A stretch of 64,000 nucleotides of DNA, taken from Bryobacterales bacterium. GTDB taxonomy: Bacteria; Acidobacteriota; Terriglobia; Bryobacterales; Bryobacteraceae. A program made the translations under genes and the position numbers. Positions 46,170 to 54,155 of this stretch are shown in pieces. Numbering within the stretch: position 1 is the stretch's first letter; every line of letters starts with the position of its first letter. The stretch spans positions 48,605 to 112,604 of the forward strand of contig JADZAF010000034.1 of NCBI GenBank assembly GCA_020852755.1. The letters are read 5' to 3'. The notes beneath the pieces are model-generated. The model did no database searches. It was not told the origin of the DNA and saw only the letters and a program-made list of their open reading frames with translations.

Positions 46170-46182
46170 CGCGGGGCAATTG

Positions 46183-46209
46183 CGGGGGCCGGTTCCGGAT
46201 CGGCCCCCG
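46183..46209 (+). terminator. Stem-loop terminator after the secreted protein gene
   Basis: CGGGGGCCG, 9-nt loop GTTCCGGAT, CGGCCCCCG: 9-bp GC-rich stem 14 nt after the stop, followed by GTTGGTTTCG, weakly T-rich. Confidence 0.65.
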
Positions 46210-46258
46210 GTTGGTTTCGAGACGGGTCAGCGACGGGCGCCGCGCGCGCACCTCGTAC

Positions 46259-46834
46259 TTACGGGGCCGGGCGCTGGGCTCCCGGGACTTCGTTCAGCAG
46301 GCCGGTGGCGACATCGTAGATGTAGCCGTATACCCCGATCGTGGAGGGCACCAGCGGGTGCCTGGCGATGCGCTCGACGTCGTCGATGACGCTCCGGGCG
46401 GCGTCCTGAATGGTGAGCCACTCGATGTATTCGCCCTCCCGGGATCCGGGACCCTGGCCGGTGTTCTGCCACTGGCCTCCGGTGAATGAGGCGGGCGCGA
46501 GGCTGCCGGCCAGCAGGCCGCGCATCACTTCGTTGGTGAACAACAGCATGCCGCACCCGGTGTGGTGAATTACGAACCACTCGCGCGTGCCCAGCAGCTT
46601 GTAGGAGATCACCAGCGACCGGATGGCGTCGTCGCTGGCCCTTCCCCCGGCATTCCGGATGACGTGCGCATCGCCCTCGGAGAGCCCCGCGAAGCGGGCG
46701 GGGTCCAGACGCGCGTCCATGCAGGTGAGGATGGCGAACCGGCGCGCGGGCGGCGTGGCCAGGCGGGCTTTGGCGCCGAAATCGGCCGCGTAAGCGCGGT
46801 TCGCCTTCAACACTTCTTCTTGCACTTTGGACAT
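46259..46834 (-). CDS. Beta-class carbonic anhydrase
   Basis: 191 aa from ATG 46834 (GAGGAG upstream; an earlier in-frame start at 46870 lacks one). Zinc ligands C38 (TCMDARLDP, with the D40/R42 dyad), H91 and C94 (HHTGCGM), plus RNAGG. Interconverts CO2 and bicarbonate in the cytoplasm, supplying acyl-CoA carboxylases such as those in this window. Divergent from citrate synthase with a 95-bp shared control region; AGGATA at 46856-46861 reads TATCCT on its strand. Confidence 0.93.
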   Translation of the reverse strand: MSKVQEEVLKANRAYAADFGAKARLATPPARRFAILTCMDARLDPARFAGLSEGDAHVIRNAGGRASDDAIRSLVISYKLLGTREWFVIHHTGCGMLLFTNEVMRGLLAGSLAPASFTGGQWQNTGQGPGSREGEYIEWLTIQDAARSVIDDVERIARHPLVPSTIGVYGYIYDVATGLLNEVPGAQRPAP

Positions 46835-46929
46835 AGAGACTCCTCTTTTGAAACAGGATAGCCGTGGCACGGGACCGCCGTCCAGCCGCCGGCGGCGGTA
46901 CGATGGGGTGGAGCGTCAGGAGGCTACGG

Positions 46930-48231
46930 ATGGAAGAGACCCTCACCATCACGGACAATCGAACCAACAGAACCTATACGATTCCATTTTTCAAAGGATG
47001 TATTCGTACGGCGGATCTGCGCCAGATCAGGAAGGACGCGGAGGACTTCGGGGTGATGGGCTACGACCCGGCCTTCATGAACACCGCGTCGTGCCAGAGC
47101 AGCATTACATATATTGACGGCGACAAGGGGATTCTCCGGTATCGCGGCTACCCGATCGAGGAGCTGGCCGAGAGCTGCAACTACCTGGAGGTGGCGCACC
47201 TGCTGTTGCGCGGGGAATTGCCGGACGAGCAGCAACTGCGAAGCTGGACCCAGGAGGTGATGACCCACGCCTTCCTGCACGAGAACGTGAAGAAGTTCAT
47301 GGACGGCTTCCACTACGATGCCCATCCCATGGGCATCCTGATCAGCACGGTGGCGGCTCTTTCGACCTTCTATCCGGATGCGCGCAACATCCACGATCCC
47401 GAGGTGCGCAAGATGCAGATGCGGCGGCTGCTGGGCAAGATCCCGACGCTGGCCGCGTACGCCTACCGGCACCACCTGGGGAGGCCCTACGTCTATCCCG
47501 ATCCGGATCTGGGTTTCACCGAGAATTTCCTGACCATGCTGTGGAAGCAGCGCGGCAAGGAGTGCAGGATCCACCCGGCCCTTTCGCGAGCCCTGGACGT
47601 GCTGTTCATCCTGCACGCGGACCACGAACAGAACTGCGGCACCAACGCCATGCGGTCGGTGGGCAGCTCGCACGCCGATCCCTACGTATCGACGGCGGCG
47701 GCGGCCGCGGCGCTGTCCGGCCCGCTGCACGGCGGCGCCAACGAGGAGGTTCTGCGGATGCTGGACGAGATCGGGTCCAAGGCCAACATCCCGGCCTACA
47801 TCGAGGGCACCAAGAGCGGCCAGCGCCGGCTGATGGGATTCGGGCACCGGGTGTACAAGAACTACGACCCGCGGGCGCGCATCATCAAGAAGATCGCCGA
47901 AGACGTGTTCGAAGTCACGGGGGTGAACCCGAAGCTGGAGATCGCGCTGGAACTGGAGCGGATCGCGCTCGAAGACGAGTACTTCGTCAAGCGGCGGCTC
48001 TACCCCAACGTGGATTTCTACTCGGGGATCATCTACCAGGCGATGGGTTTTTCGCCCGAGATGTTCACGGTGCTGTTCGCGATTCCGCGGGTGGCGGGCT
48101 GGCTGGCGCAGTGGGCCGAGATGCTGGAGGACCCGGAGCAGAAGATCGCGCGGCCGCGCCAGATCTACACCGGGGAGTGGCTGCGGCACGTGGAAGCGGC
48201 GGGCCGCGAGGCGGGCCAGGCGCGCACGTAG
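46930..48231 (+). CDS. gltA: Citrate synthase
   Basis: 433 aa from ATG 46930 (AGGAGG upstream). Condenses acetyl-CoA and oxaloacetate. Active-site regions: FILHADHEQNCGTNAMR (His), GPLHGGANEEVL (His), GFGHRVYKNYDPRA and PNVDFYSGI (Asp). The N-terminal domain (FKGCIRTADL, GYDPAFMNTASC) is that of type II hexameric Gram-negative enzymes. TACGAT at 46899 could be its -10 element, giving a leader of about 20 nt. Confidence 0.97.
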   Translation: MEETLTITDNRTNRTYTIPFFKGCIRTADLRQIRKDAEDFGVMGYDPAFMNTASCQSSITYIDGDKGILRYRGYPIEELAESCNYLEVAHLLLRGELPDEQQLRSWTQEVMTHAFLHENVKKFMDGFHYDAHPMGILISTVAALSTFYPDARNIHDPEVRKMQMRRLLGKIPTLAAYAYRHHLGRPYVYPDPDLGFTENFLTMLWKQRGKECRIHPALSRALDVLFILHADHEQNCGTNAMRSVGSSHADPYVSTAAAAAALSGPLHGGANEEVLRMLDEIGSKANIPAYIEGTKSGQRRLMGFGHRVYKNYDPRARIIKKIAEDVFEVTGVNPKLEIALELERIALEDEYFVKRRLYPNVDFYSGIIYQAMGFSPEMFTVLFAIPRVAGWLAQWAEMLEDPEQKIARPRQIYTGEWLRHVEAAGREAGQART

Positions 48232-48246
48232 GGGTTCCCGGACCGC

Positions 48247-48507
48247 ATGGGATTCGCGGTGTGGCTGGACGGCGACCTGGCCTGGGCGAAGGGGACCCAC
48301 GAATACCGCCCGATGGGTGTGGCGGTTATCGCCGCCAGCGACCTGTTTGCCGCTCGCGATTTCTCGCCGCGGCGCAAGCCGCCTTCCGGGAACCGGGCCG
48401 TGCCGTACGGCCTGTTCGCCTCTTTGGGTGAAGTCAACGGCTGGCTGATCCGGCGGCGGAGCGGATCGAGGCTCCGCCGCCCCTCCCTCCCACACACGTT
48501 CCGCTAG
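48247..48507 (+). CDS. Small unknown protein downstream of gltA
   Basis: 86 aa ORF starting 16 bp after the citrate synthase stop. The first 60 codons have the strong G/C third-position bias of real genes here (starts GFAVWLDGDLAWAKGTHEYR, then PMGVAVIAASDLFAARDF). The last 20 residues are arginine-rich and may be read-through into non-coding sequence. No family recognised and no clear ribosome site; it could be translated by coupling with gltA. Confidence 0.45.
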   Translation: MGFAVWLDGDLAWAKGTHEYRPMGVAVIAASDLFAARDFSPRRKPPSGNRAVPYGLFASLGEVNGWLIRRRSGSRLRRPSLPHTFR

Positions 48508-48614
48508 CGGGCGTGGCCGCCCATACCGCGCCGCGGTACTGCCCCGCACCCGCCGCGCCCGGCCGCGGGAACGCCGCTTTCCACTCCGGCATCCAGTGAG
48601 CGAGGGAGATTGCC

Positions 48615-49547
48615 ATGTTCCACCACGTAAAAGAATTGCAGTTCGATGCCCGGGTTTCGGGGCCGGACCCGCGTTTCGCGCGGCTGCTCCTGGAGCAGTT
48701 CGGAGGCGGTAACGGGGAACTGAAGGCGGCCATGCAATATTTCGTACAGGCCTTCGGCGTGCGCCGGTCCTACCCGGACAAGTACGACCTGCTGATGGAT
48801 ATCGCCACCGAGGAGTTCAGCCACCTGGAGATTGTCGGGGCGACGATCACGATGCTGCTGGACGGGCTGAACGGCGAGCTGAAGAACGCCATCGAGCGAA
48901 CCAGCCTGGCCAAGGTGATGAACGGGAGCGCGGGGCGCGACGAACTGATCCACGAAGCGCTGACCAGCCCGCAGTTCCTGGTGCTCTCGGGCGGCGGGCC
49001 GGCGCTGACGAACTGCGAGGGAGTGCCGTGGTCGGGAACTTACGTGAACGCCAACGGGGACCTGACGGTGGATCTGCGCTCGGACATAGCGGCGGAATCC
49101 CGGGCCAAGATCGTCTACGAGTACCTGATGCAGTTCACCGACGATCCCCACATCAAGGAATCGCTGGGATTTCTGATGACCCGCGAGGTCGCCCATATGC
49201 AGATGTTCACGGCGGCCCTGATGGAAATAGAGCCCAACTTCCCGCCGGGAGTCCTGCAGGGAGACCCGCGCTTCACGCATGCCTACTTCAACATGTCCGA
49301 CGGGAACGAAGTGAGGGGTCCGTGGAACCAGGGCCAGGGGCCGTGGCCGAAGGGCCAGCAGTGGTCCTACATCGATACGCCGGTGGAGCACGTGCGGCAG
49401 ACCCGGGGGTTGAGCGAGCAGTCCATGGAAGGCACGGGGGAAAGCAGCCGCGACATCGAGCAGATGAACAAGGCGATGGCGGAAAAGCGCAGCGCCGAGG
49501 TCAAGGAGAGCCAGCCCGCCGGCGAGCGAGGCTGGTCGGAGTACTGA
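48615..49547 (+). CDS. Manganese catalase
   Basis: 310 aa, GAGGGAGA before the ATG. Non-heme dimanganese enzyme that dismutates H2O2. Ligand set: E35 (GGNGEL), E67 and H70 (ATEEFSHLE), the Glu in VYEYLMQFTDD, and His in REVAHMQMF. The C-terminal tail (about 250-310) is hydrophilic and variable, as in KatN-like proteins. Stand-alone gene. Confidence 0.95.
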   Translation: MFHHVKELQFDARVSGPDPRFARLLLEQFGGGNGELKAAMQYFVQAFGVRRSYPDKYDLLMDIATEEFSHLEIVGATITMLLDGLNGELKNAIERTSLAKVMNGSAGRDELIHEALTSPQFLVLSGGGPALTNCEGVPWSGTYVNANGDLTVDLRSDIAAESRAKIVYEYLMQFTDDPHIKESLGFLMTREVAHMQMFTAALMEIEPNFPPGVLQGDPRFTHAYFNMSDGNEVRGPWNQGQGPWPKGQQWSYIDTPVEHVRQTRGLSEQSMEGTGESSRDIEQMNKAMAEKRSAEVKESQPAGERGWSEY

Positions 49548-49567
49548 GGGGAGGGTCCGGGCCGGTT

Positions 49568-49762
49568 GCGGACGGGAGCTGTCAGCGGACGGGAGCTGTC
49601 AGCGATCGGCGGTCAGCCTTCAGCTTCGACGGCACGCCGGGCCAACTCGCCATAGTCTCTGGGCTTGATCCGCTTCAGGTCTCTGGCCGCAGCAGGTGAT
49701 ACTCCGCGGCGAGACGCTGATTGCTGAAGCTGATCGCTGAGTGCTGAGTGCTGATCGCTGAG
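49568..49762. repeat. Tandem 17-mers and GCTGA heptad repeats in intergenic region
   Basis: GCGGACGGGAGCTGTCA occurs twice head to tail (49568-49584, 49585-49601). 49716-49762 consists of seven 6-7 nt units of the form GCTGAnn (GCTGATT, GCTGAA, GCTGATC, GCTGAGT, GCTGAGT, GCTGATC, GCTGAG); 49601-49625 carries related units in the opposite sense (TCAGC). Between them the minus strand reads LKRIKPRDYGELARRAVEAE before a stop at 49613, possibly the end of a decayed gene. Confidence 0.7.
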
Positions 49763-49779
49763 TTCGCCCCCAGCCGGCC

Positions 49780-49798
49780 AGCCGGTTTTGAACCGGCT
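49780..49798. terminator. Stem-loop at the hpt 3' end
   Basis: AGCCGGTT, loop TTG, AACCGGCT, then TTTAG on the plus strand: perfect 8-bp stem immediately after the hpt stop (minus strand) and usable by transcripts coming from the catalase side. Confidence 0.55.
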
Positions 49799-50338
49799 TT
49801 AGCCGCCGGCGGCGGATTCCTCCAGCACGCAGATGTCGCGCAGGTTGCGGTAGCGCTCGGCGAAATCCAGACCGTAGCCGACAACGAACCGGTCGGGAAT
49901 CTGGAATCCCACGTAGTCCACCTGAACCGGGCGGACGCGCCGCTCCGGCTTATCCAGCAGGGCCGCGATGCGGATGGACCGCGGCTTGCGCTGCTCCAGC
50001 ACTTGTACCAGGTAGTGCAGGGTGATGCCGCTATCCACGATGTCCTCGACGACGAGCACGTCCGCGCCCTCCACCGACAGGTCCAGATCCTTGGTCAGCT
50101 TGACCTCTCCCGAGGAGGTCGTGCCCTTTCCATAGCTCGAGATACCGATGAAATCGACCACCACGTCGCGCTGAATGGCGCGCGCCAGGTCGGCCAGGAA
50201 GAAGCAGGCGCCCTTCAGAATGCAGACCAGGTGCAGCGCGCCGCCCGGGTAATCGGCGCCGATCCGCTCACCGAGTTCCCGGACACGGCGTTGAATCTGT
50301 TCCTCGCTCAGGAGGACGCGCTGCGAATTTCGCGACAT
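49799..50338 (-). CDS. hpt: Hypoxanthine phosphoribosyltransferase
   Basis: 179 aa. Purine salvage: hypoxanthine or guanine plus PRPP to IMP or GMP. PRPP loop VLVVEDIVDSGITL, N-terminal LVCILKGACFFLADL and SSYGKGTTSSGEV loop are typical. The C-terminal YVGFQIPDRFVVGYGLDF is the purine-contact hood. Immediately preceded on its strand by the coiled-coil protein gene 11 bp away. Confidence 0.96.
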   Translation of the reverse strand: MSRNSQRVLLSEEQIQRRVRELGERIGADYPGGALHLVCILKGACFFLADLARAIQRDVVVDFIGISSYGKGTTSSGEVKLTKDLDLSVEGADVLVVEDIVDSGITLHYLVQVLEQRKPRSIRIAALLDKPERRVRPVQVDYVGFQIPDRFVVGYGLDFAERYRNLRDICVLEESAAGG

Positions 50339-50349
50339 GCACCCGCCTG

Positions 50350-51168
50350 CTAGCCGCCCTTCGCCAAGCGCGGGCTCAGGGGGCCGACGTGGATGTGGGG
50401 CCCGGTGGACTTTCCGGGCGCGGGGGCGCGAAAAGCGAAAAACGGAATTCGGTTGGATTCCAGATAGCGCCGCAGCCAGACGCCTTCGGGGTGGTCGGGG
50501 TGGAGCGCCACGTCGATGCGGTCGCGATGATCGAAACCCAGGGCGGCGTGCACGGCCGTCTGCCCGTTGGCGCTGATGGGCAGCGGACGGGCGAACTCGC
50601 GCTGGAAGGCGGATTCCAGCCGGATCCGATCGGAGGCGGAAAAGGCGCCGCTGCCGTCGAACCGCTGGGCGACGTCCGGGGAGTCGAGGCGGTTCTGTTC
50701 GAGCTGTTCGGCCAGCTCGGCCTCGATGCGCACGGCTTCCGCGATGGCGCGCACCAAATTGGCGCGGGAAACGGCCAGGTCCAGCTCGCGACGCGCCCGG
50801 TCGACCGACTCGAGCGGTTCGGAGAGGCCGGCACGGGAAACCGCGCCCGCTTCGACCAGGGTCTGCTGGCGGCTCAACTCGGCCTCGCGGCGGACCAGCC
50901 GGCGGCGGGCGGCCTCCAGCATGCTGTCCGCTTCCTGCTCGGTGAGTTCCGGCCCGTAGAGAGTGCGGCGCAGATAGGCGGCATCGCGGGCGTCGGCCAG
51001 CGCCTCTTCGGCTTTCTCGAGTCTCGCCCGCGGAACGGCGCCTTCCGCCACCAGCATGCGGATCTTCTCCACCTCGGCGGCGGCGCGAGCCACGCCGGAA
51101 TCGTCCTGGGCGGCGGCCAGCGGAGCTAGCCAGCAGGCCAGGATGGCCGGGAGGAGACGGAAACGCAT
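50350..51168 (-). CDS. Secreted coiled-coil protein with C-terminal M15/LAS-like His motif
   Basis: 272 aa from ATG 51168 (AAAGGAAA upstream). Signal peptide MRFRLLPAILACWLAPLAAA. Residues 25-165 are a long, nearly unbroken coiled coil (Arg/Glu/Leu/Ala heptads, e.g. ARLEKAEEALADARDAA). The C-terminal about 85 residues are globular: FDHRDRIDVALHPDHPEG, NRIPFFAF and STGPHIHVGPLS, with His...Asp...HxH spacing like LAS/M15 peptidoglycan peptidases. Family not firmly recognised. A murein hydrolase with a coiled-coil positioning arm is an attractive but unproven reading. Likely co-transcribed with hpt. Confidence 0.75.
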   Translation of the reverse strand: MRFRLLPAILACWLAPLAAAQDDSGVARAAAEVEKIRMLVAEGAVPRARLEKAEEALADARDAAYLRRTLYGPELTEQEADSMLEAARRRLVRREAELSRQQTLVEAGAVSRAGLSEPLESVDRARRELDLAVSRANLVRAIAEAVRIEAELAEQLEQNRLDSPDVAQRFDGSGAFSASDRIRLESAFQREFARPLPISANGQTAVHAALGFDHRDRIDVALHPDHPEGVWLRRYLESNRIPFFAFRAPAPGKSTGPHIHVGPLSPRLAKGG

Positions 51169-51207
51169 TTTCCTTTCATTGTAGTACGATACGAGAGGGG
51201 GTTCGCA

Positions 51208-51579
51208 CTGAACGAGACCAAAATCGAGGCCGGGACCGAAACGGTTCCCTGGCTGATCGCGGTACGGGCCGCGGAATCCAAGAAGGCGTCGGACATCCGC
51301 GTCCTGGACCTGACCGGAATCACCTCTTTCACCGATTACTTCGTGATCTGCACCGGGGGCAACCAGCGCCAGATCCAGGCCATCGCCGACGAAGTGGCCC
51401 TCAAGCTGAAGGAGAACGGGCAGCGGCCGCTCAACGTGGAAGGCTACGATCAGGCCGAGTGGATTCTGGCCGACTACGGCGATTTCCTGGTCCACATCTT
51501 TTCGGCGGCGGCGCGGCAATACTACGACCTGGAACGCCTGTGGCGCAGCGCCAAGAGTGTTGAAATCCCGCCCGAGTGA
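51208..51579 (+). CDS. rsfS: Ribosomal silencing factor RsfS, apparent CTG start
   Basis: 123 aa. Binds L14 and blocks 50S-30S joining. The family core ITSFTDYFVICTGGNQRQIQ and AEWILADYGDFLVHIFSAAA then RQYYDLERLW is intact. GTG at 51343 would begin inside the conserved strand and give only 78 aa. The frame is open upstream and the conserved helix (KKASDIRVLDL) is there. The best start is CTG at 51208, preceded by GAGAGGGGG about 6 nt away; no ATG/GTG/TTG occurs in frame in that stretch. GTGA overlap with rlmH. Confidence 0.85.
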   Translation: MNETKIEAGTETVPWLIAVRAAESKKASDIRVLDLTGITSFTDYFVICTGGNQRQIQAIADEVALKLKENGQRPLNVEGYDQAEWILADYGDFLVHIFSAAARQYYDLERLWRSAKSVEIPPE

Positions 51580-51995
51580 AAGTCTACCTGTATTACGTCG
51601 GCAAGCCCAGGGACGATCACGCCAACCGGATGGCGGCGGACTACGTGGAGCGGTCCTCGCGCTTCGCCCGCTGCGAGATGCGGGAAATCCGGCCGGAGCG
51701 GGCCGATCCCTGGACGCGGCACCCGAACGCCCTGACCATCCTGCTGGATCCCTCCGGGAAGCCGCTGAGCTCGCCGGAATTCACCGCCGTGGTGGAGCGC
51801 GCGGAGATGGAGGGCCGCGACCTGGTGTTCGTGGTGGGAGGCGCCGACGGATTGCCGGCGGGGTGGAAGGAACGGGCCGGCCGTCTGCTCTCGCTTTCCG
51901 CCCTGACGTTCCCTCATGAGCTGGCCCGGGTGATCCTGGCCGAGCAGATATACAGAGCCTTTACCACGTTGCGGGGCCATCCCTACCCGCGCTAA
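51576..51995 (+). CDS. rlmH: 23S rRNA (pseudouridine1915-N3)-methyltransferase RlmH
   Basis: 139 aa, GTG start overlapping the rsfS stop in GTGA. SPOUT methyltransferase that acts on the assembled 70S ribosome. Motifs: VFVVGGADGLPAGW and LSLSALTFPHELARVILAEQ then IYRAFTTLRGHPYPR, the diagnostic C-terminal knot and tail. rsfS-rlmH adjacency is widely conserved. Confidence 0.96.
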   Translation: MKVYLYYVGKPRDDHANRMAADYVERSSRFARCEMREIRPERADPWTRHPNALTILLDPSGKPLSSPEFTAVVERAEMEGRDLVFVVGGADGLPAGWKERAGRLLSLSALTFPHELARVILAEQIYRAFTTLRGHPYPR

Positions 51996-51996
51996 G

Positions 51997-52890
51997 GTGA
52001 GTGAACGAGCATATACCGTGGCGTGGTTCAAACGAGAGAAAAGCAGCCAGGAACAGCGGCCCAAGCCGAAGGCGGGAGACCGTAAGGTCCGCACCGAGGG
52101 TCTCTGGCTGAAGTGCGAGGATTGCCGCGAGATCATCTGGAAGAAGGACCTGGAAGCCAATCTGAACGTGTGTCCGAAATGCGGCTTCCACTTCCGGCTG
52201 GACGCGGTGAGCCGTTTGAAGCTGCTCTTCGACGGCGAGTACGAGGAATTCGACCGGGACCTCGTCTCCGCCGACCCCCTGGAATTCGTCGATTCCAAGC
52301 CCTACAAGGAGCGGCTGGCCAAGAGCCGGGAAGCCGCCCGGGTGAACGACGCGGTGATCTCGGCCTCCGGCACACTGCAGGGGCGCAAGGTGAATATCTG
52401 CTCCATGGCCATGCAGTTCATCGGCGGCAGTATGGGCTGCGTGGTGGGCGAGAAGATCACGCGGGCCGTGGAGCGCAGCCTGGCCGCGAAGATCCCGCTG
52501 GTTATCGTGTCCGCTTCCGGCGGCGCCCGCATGCAGGAGGGCGCGGTCAGCCTGATGCAGATGGCCAAGGTTTCCGCGGCGCTGATGCGGCTGGACGAAG
52601 CCCGCATCCCTTACATCAGCGTCCTGACCGATCCCACCACGGGAGGAACCACGGCCAGTTTCGCCATGCTGGGCGATCTGAACATTGCCGAGCCGAACGC
52701 GCTGATCGGCTTTGCGGGCCCGCGGGTGATTGAACAGACGATCCGGCAGAAGCTTCCCGAGGGCTTCCAGCGCAGCGAGTTCCTGCTGAAGCACGGCATG
52801 CTGGACGCCGTGGTCCAGCGCAAGGACCTGAAGAACTCAATCGCGCAGGCACTGCTGTTTTTCTGCGGTCCGGCCAATCCCCCCGCATGA
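51997..52890 (+). CDS. accD: Acetyl-CoA carboxylase carboxyltransferase subunit beta
   Basis: 297 aa from GTG 51997; GTG 52018 (VAWFKREK, close to the common MxWF start) is an alternative. A four-Cys zinc ribbon (CEDCREIIWKKD...CPKCGF) precedes the crotonase-like carboxyltransferase domain (ASGTLQGRKVNICSMAMQFI, SASGGARMQEG, DPTTGGTTASFAMLGD). Transfers CO2 from biotin to acetyl-CoA in fatty-acid synthesis with AccA, AccB and AccC. accA is not in the window. ATGA overlap with folC, as in many bacteria. Confidence 0.96.
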   Translation: MSERAYTVAWFKREKSSQEQRPKPKAGDRKVRTEGLWLKCEDCREIIWKKDLEANLNVCPKCGFHFRLDAVSRLKLLFDGEYEEFDRDLVSADPLEFVDSKPYKERLAKSREAARVNDAVISASGTLQGRKVNICSMAMQFIGGSMGCVVGEKITRAVERSLAAKIPLVIVSASGGARMQEGAVSLMQMAKVSAALMRLDEARIPYISVLTDPTTGGTTASFAMLGDLNIAEPNALIGFAGPRVIEQTIRQKLPEGFQRSEFLLKHGMLDAVVQRKDLKNSIAQALLFFCGPANPPA

Positions 52891-54155
52891 ACTATCCGGA
52901 GTCGGTCCGGTTCCTTTATTCGCTGGGCAACGAAACCCGCAGCGCGAAGCTGGGGCTGGAGCGCATCGCGCTGCTGCTGGAGGAGCTGGGCAACCCGCAC
53001 CGGGGAACGGAGTTCGTTCACGTGGCGGGCACCAACGGCAAGGGATCGGTGTCGGCCATGATCGAGTCGGCGTTGCGTGCGGAAGGCGCGCGTACGGGCC
53101 TGTTCACCTCTCCCCACCTGGTGGAGCCGACCGAGCGGATTCAGATCGCGGGCAGCCCGGTGAGCCACGACGAATTCGCGCGGGCCTTCAACCGCGTGCA
53201 CGCGGCCGCCGAAAGCCTCGTGTCGCGAGGCGCCTTCGAGGTGCATCCCTCCTACTTCGAGACTCTGACCGCCATGGCGCTGCTGCGCTTCCGCGAGGCC
53301 GGCGTCGTGTGCGCGGTGCTGGAAGTGGGGCTGGGCGGCCGGCTGGACGCCACCAACGTAGTGATGCCGCGGCTGGCGGTGGTCACGCCGGTGGACTTCG
53401 ATCATGAGGCCTGGCTGGGCCGCAGCCTGGAAGCCATCGCCGCGGAGAAGGCCGGAATCTTGAAATCGGGTGTTCCGGCGGTCTTCGCAGGCCAGCGGGA
53501 AGAAGCCGCGCGGGTGCTGGAAGGCCGGGCTCTGGAACTGCGAATCCAGGTTACACGGAGTTCGGACTGGCGGGTGGAGAATCTCCTCCTGAAGCCGGAC
53601 GGCTGCCGCTTCCGGGCCTGCGGCGGGCGGGTCTTCGAGATTGACTGTCCCCTGGCCGGAGAGCACCAGGTGGAGAACGCGCGCACGGCGGTGGCGGCTC
53701 TAGACCGGTTGGGCGTCTCCACCGGAGCGGCGGAAGAGGGCCTGCGGCGGGTGCGCTGGCCGGGCCGGCTGCAGCGCATTTCGCGGGATCCCGAGATCCT
53801 GGTGGACGGGGCTCACAACCCGGCCGGCGCGCGGGCCCTGGCGGCTTACATCGATCGTTTCTACACGGACCGGCGGGTCTGGCTGATCTACGGCGCCATG
53901 CGCGATAAGGCGGTGGGCGAGATGGGCGGCATCCTCTTTCCCAAGGCGGCCCGGCTGATTGTGACCGCGCCCGGGCAGGCCCGGGCGGTGCGGCCCGAGG
54001 CGATCCGCGATCTGGCGGGGCATCCCGACGTCCGCGTGGCCGCCCGGCTGCCGGAAGCGCTGGACCTGTTCCGGGCGGAGGCGGCGCCCGGCGATGTCGC
54101 GGTCATTACCGGTTCTCTATTCCTGGTTGGCGAGGCGCTCGAACATGTCTCTTAA
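52887..54155 (+). CDS. folC: Bifunctional folylpolyglutamate/dihydrofolate synthase FolC
   Basis: 422 aa. Adds glutamate to dihydropteroate and folates with ATP. P-loop HVAGTNGKGSVSAM, GLFTSPHLVEPTERIQI, EVGLGGRLDATNV, the carbamylated-Lys region (EKAGILKSG) and the C-terminal LVDGAHNPAGARAL are intact. Start overlaps the accD stop; its end overlaps plsC by 11 bp. Confidence 0.96.
   Translation: MNYPESVRFLYSLGNETRSAKLGLERIALLLEELGNPHRGTEFVHVAGTNGKGSVSAMIESALRAEGARTGLFTSPHLVEPTERIQIAGSPVSHDEFARAFNRVHAAAESLVSRGAFEVHPSYFETLTAMALLRFREAGVVCAVLEVGLGGRLDATNVVMPRLAVVTPVDFDHEAWLGRSLEAIAAEKAGILKSGVPAVFAGQREEAARVLEGRALELRIQVTRSSDWRVENLLLKPDGCRFRACGGRVFEIDCPLAGEHQVENARTAVAALDRLGVSTGAAEEGLRRVRWPGRLQRISRDPEILVDGAHNPAGARALAAYIDRFYTDRRVWLIYGAMRDKAVGEMGGILFPKAARLIVTAPGQARAVRPEAIRDLAGHPDVRVAARLPEALDLFRAEAAPGDVAVITGSLFLVGEALEHVS

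Noticed and set aside
51343..51579. 78-aa version of RsfS from GTG 51343
   Set aside because: It would remove the conserved N-terminal helix and first strand.
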